Assembly (NCBI RefSeq): GCF_017104965.1
Contig: NZ_JAAGPR010000002.1
Span: forward strand, 434,001-498,000
DNA: 64,000 nt
DNA from: Paraburkholderia sp. Ac-20340
GTDB lineage: Bacteria; Pseudomonadota; Gammaproteobacteria; Burkholderiales; Burkholderiaceae
Direction: 5' to 3'
Shown in pieces: positions 58,048 to 64,000 of this stretch. Both the position numbers and the translations under genes were made by a program. Under the pieces are notes generated by a model. It had not been told where the DNA came from. It was given only the letters and a program-made list of their open reading frames with translations, and made no database searches. The number at the start of each line of letters is the position of its first letter. Positions within the stretch are counted from its first letter, which is position 1.

Positions 58048-59058
58048 TTACTTCGCGTTTGCGAGTGCCACAGCCGTGTCCAGCATGCGGTTCGAGAAAC
58101 CCCACTCGTTGTCGTACCAGCTCGACACCTTGACCAGACGGCCCGAGACCTTGGTCAGCGTGGCGTCGAACGTCGACGATGCCGGGTTGTGGTTGAAGTC
58201 GATCGAAACCAGCGGTGCGGTGTTGTAGCCCAAGATGCCCTTGAGCGCGCCTTCCGAAGCTTCCTTCATGATCGCGTTGACTTCTTCGACCGTCGTGTCG
58301 CGCTTGGCGATGAACGACAGGTCGACGATCGACACGTTGATCGTCGGGACGCGGATCGCGTAACCGTCCAGCTTGCCGTTCAGTTCCGGCAGCACGAGGC
58401 CGACCGCCGATGCCGCACCCGTCTTCGCCGGGATCTGGCTGTGCGTGGCCGAGCGCGCGCGGCGCAGGTCTTCGTGGTACACGTCCGTCAGAACCTGGTC
58501 GTTCGTGTAAGCGTGGATCGTGGTCATCAGACCCGTTTCCAGACCGATCTTGTCGTTCAGCGGCTTGACGAGCGGTGCCAGGCAGTTGGTCGTGCACGAT
58601 GCGTTCGAGATGACCGTGTCCGTCGCCTTCAGCACTTCGTGGTTCACGCCGTAGACGATCGTCGCGTCGACGTCCTTACCGCCCGGCGCCGAGATGATGA
58701 CCTTCTTCGCGCCGCCCTTCAGGTGGGCGCTGGCCTTTTCCTTGGTCGTGAAGAAGCCCGTGCATTCGAACACGATGTCGACGCCCAGCTCGCCCCACGG
58801 CAGTTCTGCCGGGTTGCGGTTGGCCAGCACGCGGATACGGTCGCCGTTGACGACGAGGTAATCGCCGTCCACCGACACTTCGCCCGGGAACTTGCCGTGT
58901 GCCGTGTCGTACTGCGTCAGGTGCGCGTTGGTCTTCGCGTCACCCAGGTCGTTGATCGCGACGATCTGGATGTCGTGCTTCTTGCCGTTCTCGTAGAAGG
59001 CGCGAAGCGTGTTGCGGCCGATGCGGCCGTAGCCGTTGATTGCGACGCGAATCGTCAT
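58048..59058 (-). CDS. gap: Glyceraldehyde-3-phosphate dehydrogenase, type I
   Basis: Glycolytic/gluconeogenic enzyme of 336 residues. The Rossmann start [16 protein letters not shown], the catalytic cysteine in [14 protein letters not shown] (about residue 155) and [14 protein letters not shown] at the C-terminus are canonical. It follows tkt on the same strand; between them (59150-59179) is a weak stem-loop, so partial read-through is possible. It links the Entner-Doudoroff product glyceraldehyde-3-phosphate to lower glycolysis. Confidence 0.98.
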   Translation of the reverse strand: MTIRVAINGYGRIGRNTLRAFYENGKKHDIQIVAINDLGDAKTNAHLTQYDTAHGKFPGEVSVDGDYLVVNGDRIRVLANRNPAELPWGELGVDIVFECTGFFTTKEKASAHLKGGAKKVIISAPGGKDVDATIVYGVNHEVLKATDTVISNASCTTNCLAPLVKPLNDKIGLETGLMTTIHAYTNDQVLTDVYHEDLRRARSATHSQIPAKTGAASAVGLVLPELNGKLDGYAIRVPTINVSIVDLSFIAKRDTTVEEVNAIMKEASEGALKGILGYNTAPLVSIDFNHNPASSTFDATLTKVSGRLVKVSSWYDNEWGFSNRMLDTAVALANAK

Positions 59059-59149
59059 GGTTTATCTCCTGATGGTAAAAAATTCTGTTACTGCGCCGTG
59101 TGCCGGGCTCTCTGGCGGCTCGTGGCAGCCTGCGCCGGGAGCACACAGC

Positions 59150-59179
59150 AAACGGGCCCGCCAGAAGGCGAGCCCGTTT
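59150..59179 (-). terminator. Stem-loop after tkt
   Basis: AAACGGGC (59150-59157) and GCCCGTTT (59172-59179) enclose an inner GCC/GGC helix. No T run follows beyond the stem, so it may only attenuate. Confidence 0.6.
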
Positions 59180-59189
59180 GAAGCGATGC

Positions 59190-61232
59190 TTAGTTGTCCA
59201 GCGCGGCCTTGGCCGTCGCCACGACGTTTTCGACCGTGAAGCCGAAGTGCTTGAACAGCACGCCAGCCGGGGCCGATTCGCCGAACGTGTCGATGCTGAC
59301 CACGCCGCCTTCCAGGCCTACGTACTTGCGCCAGAAGTCGCCTTGCGCAGCTTCGATCGCCACGCGGCGCACGCCCTTGGGCAGCACGCGTTCCTTGTAT
59401 TCCGCGTCCTGACGGTCGTACACGTTGGTCGACGGCATGGACACCACGCGGGCGCCGATGCCTTCGCGCTGCAGCGCTTCGACGGCCTTCATCGCCAGTT
59501 CGACTTCCGAACCCGTGGCGATCAGGATGATCTTGCGGCTCGGGATGTCGTCGTTCCAGTCCTTCAGAACGTAGCCGCCCTTGGCGATGTTGGCGATCTG
59601 CGCGTCGGTACGCTCGTTGAACGCGAGGTTCTGACGGCTGAAGATCAGCGACGACGGGCCTTGATGCGCGATCGACTCGGTCCAGGCCACGGCCGTTTCA
59701 ACCGTGTCGGCCGGACGCCAGAGCGTCATGTTCGGGATCAGGCGCAGGCTCGGCACCTGTTCGATCGACTGGTGGGTCGGACCGTCTTCGCCCAGACCGA
59801 TCGAGTCGTGCGTGAACACGAAGATTGACGGGCACTTCATCAGCGCGGCCACGCGCAGGGCGTTGCGGCTGTAGTCCGAGAACGTCAGGAAGGTGCCGCC
59901 GAAGGCCTTGTAGCCGCCGTGCAGCACGATGCCGTTGAGCGCCGCGCTCATGCCGAATTCGCGCACGCCGTAGTTGATGTGGTTGCCCCACTCGATGCCT
60001 GCCTCGCCAGCCTTGGCCGCACGGACGGGCTTAGAAGCCTTCCAGTTGGTCAGGTTCGAGCCGGTCAGGTCGGCCGAGCCGCCCAGCAGTTCCGGCAGCG
60101 CTGCCGCCAGACCTTCGATGGCCAGTTGCGATGCCTTGCGGGTCGCGACGGTTTCCTTGCGCGAATCAGCGCCGGCGATGATTTCAGCGGCCTTCTGCGC
60201 CCAGTCGGCGGGCAGCTTGCCGGCCATGCGGCGCTCGAACTGCTCGGCTTCGGCCGGGTACTTCGATTTGTAGGCTGCGAACGTTTCGTTCCATTCGCCT
60301 TCGAGCTTCGCGCCCGCGGCCTTCGAATCCCAGTCTGCGTAGACTTCCTGCGGCACGACGAACGGCTCCCACTTCCAGCCCGCTGCTTCGCGCCACTTGG
60401 CGATTTCTTCCGCGCCCAGCGGCGAGCCGTGGACGTCGTGGCCGCCGGCCTTGGTCGGCGAGCCGTGACCGATCTGCGTCTTGCAGCAGATCAGCGTGGG
60501 CTTGTCCGAGGCCTTGGCCTTGGCGATGGCTGCGTCGATAGCGTCGACGTCATGGCCGTTCACGCCCGGGATCACGTTCCAGCCGTAGGCTTCGAAACGC
60601 TTCGGGGTGTCGTCGTGGAACCAGTTCACGACGTCGCCGTCGATCGAGATGCCGTTGTCGTCGTACAGCGCGATCAGCTTGTTCAGCTTGAGCGTGCCGG
60701 CCAGCGAGCAGGCTTCGTGCGAGATGCCTTCCATCAGGCAGCCGTCGCCGACGAACACGTAGGTGTGGTGATCGACGATCTGTGCGTCGGCCTTGTTGAA
60801 CTCGGCGGCGAGCAGCGCTTCAGCCAGCGCCATGCCGACCGCGTTCGCCAGACCCTGGCCGAGCGGGCCCGTGGTGGTCTCGACGCCCGGCGTGATGCCG
60901 AATTCCGGGTGACCCGGCGTCTTCGAGTGCATCTGGCGGAAGTTCTTCAGCTCGCCGATCGGTAGGTCGTAGCCGGTCAGGTGCAGCAGCGAGTACAGCA
61001 GCATCGAGCCGTGGCCGTTCGACAGCACGAAGCGATCGCGGTCGCTCCAGTGCGGGTTCGTCGGGTTATGGCGCAGATGGCGCGCCCACAGCGCAACAGC
61101 AATTTCAGCCATGCCCATGGGCATGCCGGGGTGACCGGAATTGGCTTGCTGAACGGCGTCCATGGACAGCGCGCGGATCGCGTTGGCCATCAACGTGGTG
61201 GTTGCGGGGGAGGCGGAAGACGAAGTCGTCAT
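59190..61232 (-). CDS. tkt: Transketolase
   Basis: Thiamine-diphosphate enzyme of the pentose-phosphate pathway. The start at 61232 ([18 protein letters not shown]) gives 680 residues. The thiamine-phosphate motif [18 protein letters not shown] (about residues 170-187), the phosphate-site [17 protein letters not shown] and the C-terminal [15 protein letters not shown] are all present. It is upstream of gap. A perfect palindrome (61427-61443) overlaps a minus-strand -10-like TAGAAT, 195 bases before the start. Confidence 0.98.
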   Translation of the reverse strand: MTTSSSASPATTTLMANAIRALSMDAVQQANSGHPGMPMGMAEIAVALWARHLRHNPTNPHWSDRDRFVLSNGHGSMLLYSLLHLTGYDLPIGELKNFRQMHSKTPGHPEFGITPGVETTTGPLGQGLANAVGMALAEALLAAEFNKADAQIVDHHTYVFVGDGCLMEGISHEACSLAGTLKLNKLIALYDDNGISIDGDVVNWFHDDTPKRFEAYGWNVIPGVNGHDVDAIDAAIAKAKASDKPTLICCKTQIGHGSPTKAGGHDVHGSPLGAEEIAKWREAAGWKWEPFVVPQEVYADWDSKAAGAKLEGEWNETFAAYKSKYPAEAEQFERRMAGKLPADWAQKAAEIIAGADSRKETVATRKASQLAIEGLAAALPELLGGSADLTGSNLTNWKASKPVRAAKAGEAGIEWGNHINYGVREFGMSAALNGIVLHGGYKAFGGTFLTFSDYSRNALRVAALMKCPSIFVFTHDSIGLGEDGPTHQSIEQVPSLRLIPNMTLWRPADTVETAVAWTESIAHQGPSSLIFSRQNLAFNERTDAQIANIAKGGYVLKDWNDDIPSRKIILIATGSEVELAMKAVEALQREGIGARVVSMPSTNVYDRQDAEYKERVLPKGVRRVAIEAAQGDFWRKYVGLEGGVVSIDTFGESAPAGVLFKHFGFTVENVVATAKAALDN

Positions 61233-61426
61233 GTCGAGTCCGGAGGAACGAGTGCAAAAAGCGGCGTGGGCGGGCGGCATTGATCTGACCAGAAACGCAG
61301 ATCAAGACGGCGCGCGCACAGCAGCGAACGGTTCCGGAAGCTCGGCAAACACGTGCTCCGGCGCGCGATGCGGCGCCAAGGAAGACGCGAAACGGCCAGA
61401 GCAAACGGACAGGGCTGCAAAGGGCG

Positions 61427-61443
61427 ACATTCTAACAGAATGT
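61427..61443. promoter_or_regulatory. Palindromic operator candidate at the tkt promoter
   Basis: ACATTCT-AAC-AGAATGT is a perfect 7-3-7 inverted repeat. Within it the minus strand reads TAGAAT (61429-61434), a good -10, so a bound protein would block tkt transcription. Confidence 0.5.
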
Positions 61444-61540
61444 GCGGCTTTTCCCTGGCTTGGAGGCAGGTCCCGCGCAGGAAAAGGCGCGTGGCGGGCT
61501 GCTGACGGGCCGTCGGCGGCGGCGCACGGAAAGCCGTCCG

Positions 61541-61546
61541 TATAAT
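61541..61546 (+). promoter_or_regulatory. -10 element of speE
   Basis: Consensus TATAAT about 120 bases before the GTG start of speE. No good -35 was found at the usual distance. Confidence 0.5.
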
Positions 61547-61665
61547 GCCGCTATTGCCCCGTTTTTCGCGCCGATCTGCCTCCATTTTGCATCAAGGCAT
61601 GGGAACGCGAACACCATGACGCGGCCGCGCCGGCCGCTCCCGCTCCCTCAACCCATCGAACTACC

Positions 61666-62544
61666 GTGACCGCCCCGCTTCTCTTTCAGCCTTGCGCCGA
61701 CGCCCTCTACGGCTTTCCTGGCGCACGCCTGCTGGCCGCTGTCGATTCGGCGTGGCAGCGCATCGAAGTCTGGGACACGCCGCAGCTCGGCTGTCTGTTC
61801 ACGCTGGACGGCCGCCCGATGACCTCGGCCGGCGACGAATTCGTCTATCACGAGTGCATGACGCATGTGGCCGCGCTGTCGCATCCCGCGCCGCGCGCGG
61901 CGCTCGTGCTGGGCGGCGGCGATGGCGGCGCAGCGCGCCAGTTGCTGCGCCATCCCGGCATCGAGCGCATCGTGGTCGCCGAACTGGACCCCGACGTGGT
62001 GCGCCTGACCGGCGACTATCTGCCCGAAGTGCGCGGCGGCGCGTTCGACGATCCGCGCGTGGAAGTGGTGATCGGCGATGCCGCGGATTTCGTTGCCCGG
62101 GCGGCGCAGGACAACGATGCGCCGCCCTTCGATCTGGTCGTGTTCGATCTCACGCCGCCCGATTCGCCCGCCGCCGGCCTTTACACGCCGCAGTTCTACC
62201 GCGCGCTCAAAGACATCATGAGCGAGGACGCGCTGATCTCGCTGCATCTTGGCTCGCCCGAACACCACACGGCGCGCATCGGCACGCTGCTCGACGGCCT
62301 GCGCACGACATTTGCGATCGTCCGGCCGATGGCGGCATGGGTGCCGCTTTACGGTTCGCCCTGGCTGATGGCGGTAGCGAGCGACCAGCTCGACCCCGCC
62401 GCGCAATCCGAACTCATGTTGACGGTCCGCATGGGCGAGCGCCAGCTGGAGGGTCTGCGCTTTTACGACGCGCGGCTGCATGCGACACTCCTCGCTGCGC
62501 CGCGAATGTTCCGCGATAAATTAGGTCAATTCCTACAGCTTTAG
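61666..62544 (+). CDS. speE: Spermidine synthase-like polyamine aminopropyltransferase
   Basis: Class I methyltransferase-fold protein of 292 residues. It starts with GTG at 61666. The family substrate motif DEFVYHECMTHV (about residues 64-75), the nucleotide loop VLGGGDGGAARQLL (about 84-97) and acidic VAELDPDVV (about 105) are clear. The catalytic loop reads FDLTPPDSPAAGLYT. The first Asp is in place, but the second one of the usual D-x-T-D-P motif is replaced by Pro, with an Asp two residues later. The substrate could therefore differ from putrescine. Divergent from tkt; the VOC gene is 107 bp downstream. Confidence 0.88.
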   Translation: MTAPLLFQPCADALYGFPGARLLAAVDSAWQRIEVWDTPQLGCLFTLDGRPMTSAGDEFVYHECMTHVAALSHPAPRAALVLGGGDGGAARQLLRHPGIERIVVAELDPDVVRLTGDYLPEVRGGAFDDPRVEVVIGDAADFVARAAQDNDAPPFDLVVFDLTPPDSPAAGLYTPQFYRALKDIMSEDALISLHLGSPEHHTARIGTLLDGLRTTFAIVRPMAAWVPLYGSPWLMAVASDQLDPAAQSELMLTVRMGERQLEGLRFYDARLHATLLAAPRMFRDKLGQFLQL

Positions 62545-62651
62545 GAAGCGCAACATTGCAAAATCGTCGGGTTCGTTACATTTGTTTGCGTACCCGCCGC
62601 TTCAGAGCTGGCTAACAGCCATCCTGCCCGTAACCGAATCTGGAGAGCCTG

Positions 62652-63065
62652 ATGACCCCACCCCGCCCCGCAGGCGTGCCGTGGCTGACGCCGTATCTCA
62701 CGGTGCGCGATGCGCGCGCCGCGATCGCCTTCTTCGAGGCAGCCTTTGGCTTTGCGGTGCGTGATTGCGTGGAGGACGACGGCGCGGTGATGCATGTGGA
62801 GATGACCTATCACGATCAGCTGATCGTAATGTTCGCGCCGGAGGGCGCATTCGGTTCGACGGCCCGCACGCCGAAGAGCTCGGACGCGATCGCCCCCCAG
62901 TCCTTTTATCTTTACGTCGACAATGTCGACTCGGTATATGCGCGGGCGCTTGACGCCGGCGCAAAATCGTTGAGCGAGCCGCAGGACCAGTTCTGGGGTG
63001 ACCGTTTCGCTCAGGTCGAAGACCTCGACGGTTACCGCTGGGCGCTTGCTCGCCATCTGTCATGA
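62652..63065 (+). CDS. VOC-superfamily (glyoxalase/PhnB-like) protein
   Basis: 137 residues with the beta-alpha-beta-beta-beta fold of the vicinal oxygen chelate superfamily: VPWLTPYLTVRDARAAIAFF at the start, HVEMTYHDQLIVMF in the middle and DRFAQVEDLDGYRWALA at the end are typical of PhnB/YdhS-like members. Glu and His residues that might bind a metal are visible, but no enzyme activity can be assigned. A GGAG lies before the ATG. The rsmE start follows 19 bp later, so the two may be co-transcribed. Confidence 0.85.
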   Translation: MTPPRPAGVPWLTPYLTVRDARAAIAFFEAAFGFAVRDCVEDDGAVMHVEMTYHDQLIVMFAPEGAFGSTARTPKSSDAIAPQSFYLYVDNVDSVYARALDAGAKSLSEPQDQFWGDRFAQVEDLDGYRWALARHLS

Positions 63066-63084
63066 AGCAATGAGAACCTGTCTT

Positions 63085-63825
63085 ATGCCCCGCTTTTTCG
63101 TCGGCAACTCCCTACAGTCCGGCGACGTCATCACCCTCCCCGACGAAGTCTCGCGACACGTTCAGGTGCTGCGCCTGCAGCCCGGCGACACGGTCGTGCT
63201 GTTCAACGGCGTGGGCGGTGAATTCAGCGCCGAAATCATTTCGATGGAACGCCGCGATACGCAGGTGCGCGTCGGCCCGTTCCGCGACATCGAAACCGAA
63301 CCGCCGTACCGTCTCACGCTCGCGCAAGGCATCGCCGGCAGCGACAAGATGGACTGGCTGATCGAAAAGGCTGTCGAGCTTGGCGCGACCAATTTCGTGC
63401 CGCTCACCACGTCGCGCAGCGTCGTGCGGCTGTCGGGCGATCGGGCGATCCGTCGCCAGGCGCACTGGCAGCGCATCGTGCAGGCGTCGTGCGAACAGTG
63501 CGGACGCAACCGTATGCCCGAAGTCGCGGCTACGCGCGAAATCGGCACCTGGCTGGGCTCGCTGCCCAAGACGCCGGGCGACGGCGAATTGCGCGTGCTG
63601 CTCTCGCCGCGCGCGAATGTGTCGTTCGCTACGTTGCCGAACAACCCGCCGCTTGGCGAAATCACCGTGCTGGTCGGCCCGGAAGGCGGTTTTTCGTCGC
63701 CGGAAGAAGCGGCCGCGCTCGATCACGGCTTTATCGCCGTGGGTCTCGGGCCGCGCGTGCTGCGTACCGAAACCGCCGGCATCGCCGTGCTCGCGGCGCT
63801 GGCCGCGCGCTGGGGCGGCTGGTAA
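63085..63825 (+). CDS. rsmE: 16S rRNA (uracil-1498-N3)-methyltransferase
   Basis: SPOUT-fold methyltransferase that modifies U1498 of 16S rRNA. The start at 63085 (MPRFFVGNSLQSGDVITL) matches relatives; an ATG five codons upstream (63070) is possible. The 246-residue protein has the N-terminal PUA-like domain (VQVLRLQPGDTVVLF), DWLIEKAVELGATNFVPL and the knotted SAM-binding end ITVLVGPEGGFSSPEE followed by GLGPRVLRTETAG. A bidirectional terminator follows. Confidence 0.97.
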   Translation: MPRFFVGNSLQSGDVITLPDEVSRHVQVLRLQPGDTVVLFNGVGGEFSAEIISMERRDTQVRVGPFRDIETEPPYRLTLAQGIAGSDKMDWLIEKAVELGATNFVPLTTSRSVVRLSGDRAIRRQAHWQRIVQASCEQCGRNRMPEVAATREIGTWLGSLPKTPGDGELRVLLSPRANVSFATLPNNPPLGEITVLVGPEGGFSSPEEAAALDHGFIAVGLGPRVLRTETAGIAVLAALAARWGGW

Positions 63826-63875
63826 GTCGCTGGTCGGGCTGCTGCGCACACACCGCGCAGCGAGCCTCGCAGGTA

Positions 63876-63925
63876 AAAATGACAAGGCCCGCCGGTCGTC
63901 GCGACCGGCGGGCCTGTGCATTTTT
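63876..63925. terminator. Bidirectional terminator after rsmE
   Basis: GGCCCGCCGGTCG (63885-63897) and CGACCGGCGGGCC (63901-63913) form a perfect 13-bp stem. Flanking AAAAATG and CATTTTT extend the pairing and give T runs on both strands. Confidence 0.9.
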
Positions 63926-64000
63926 GTCGCACGAATGCGACGCTATACGGATTTTTCCGACCTTTGCCGACTACGGCGCGATTCAGGCGCTTGCCGCAAC

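Larger units (their letters stand above)
61233..61665. other. Divergent region tkt / speE
   Basis: No gene in these 433 bases. It holds the 17-bp palindrome at 61427-61443 on the tkt side and a TATAAT at 61541-61546 on the speE side. A 75-codon plus-strand open frame (61442-61669) overlaps the speE promoter and looks random. Confidence 0.5.

Noticed and set aside
63941-64000. Possible 3' end of a minus-strand gene at the window edge
   Set aside because: A minus-strand frame ends with a TGA at 63983-63985, but only five codons are visible, too few to support a call.

Overview
This 64 kb window is high-GC betaproteobacterial core chromosome. Product sequences and gene neighbourhoods (dusB-fis-purH-ruvCAB, tyrS-dtd, rplM-rpsI, edd-eda, leuS-lptE-holA, gap-tkt) point to Burkholderia sensu lato (Burkholderia, Paraburkholderia, Caballeronia or a close relative). 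I cannot name the species from sequence alone. Almost every gene is a recognisable housekeeping gene. No insertion sequence, prophage, tRNA or CRISPR array was seen.

Layout. 1-7.9 kb (plus strand): 3' part of ubiH, then dusB-fis, purH, ruvC, ruvA, ruvB and an MpaB/DUF2236 gene. 7.9-11.8 kb (minus): a LivJ-type binding protein, then the tyrS-dtd-phosphatase operon. 11.9-12.6 kb: a higBA toxin-antitoxin module with its own promoter and operator, wedged between tyrS and anmK. 12.8-20.4 kb: anmK, erpA, rplM-rpsI, a probable CCUCC-type small RNA, an OsmC-family gene, rnpB (RNase P RNA), a DUF3025 gene, pyrC and a class II glutamine amidotransferase. 20.4-28.4 kb (minus): the gltIJKL glutamate/aspartate importer, gdhA, a LysR regulator and a TPR-glycosyltransferase. 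28.6-30.0 kb: purB. 30.1-36.1 kb: a gluconate/Entner-Doudoroff block, gntT-gntK and edd-eda on the minus strand facing a divergent hexR/RpiR-type regulator; related TGTAGT-type palindromes sit in all three promoter regions. 36.3-45.8 kb: one 3193-residue trimeric autotransporter adhesin made largely of repeats, preceded by about 600 bp of strikingly AT-rich DNA. 46.7-64 kb: a secreted SnoaL/DUF4440 protein, hemJ-like, proA, leuS-lptE-holA, dapB-exbB-exbD, bamE, fur, gap, tkt, speE, a VOC protein and rsmE.

How the parts work together. gltIJKL imports glutamate that GdhA can interconvert with 2-oxoglutarate. gntT and gntK import and phosphorylate gluconate, and edd and eda split 6-phosphogluconate to pyruvate and glyceraldehyde-3-phosphate; a HexR-like repressor plausibly coordinates both operons. 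LptE and BamE serve outer-membrane assembly, which the giant adhesin would also need.

Most distinctive observations: (i) the adhesin, with ten near-identical 59-residue units containing a 531-bp three-unit super-repeat and flanked by two about 1.2-kb duplicated head segments; (ii) the shared operator-like sequence in the edd, hexR and gntT promoter regions; (iii) the sRNA candidate at 15.7-15.8 kb; (iv) higBA with a 7-5-7 operator placed on its -10 element; (v) perfect palindromes upstream of gdhA and tkt. Nothing here amounts to a clearly new multi-gene system.
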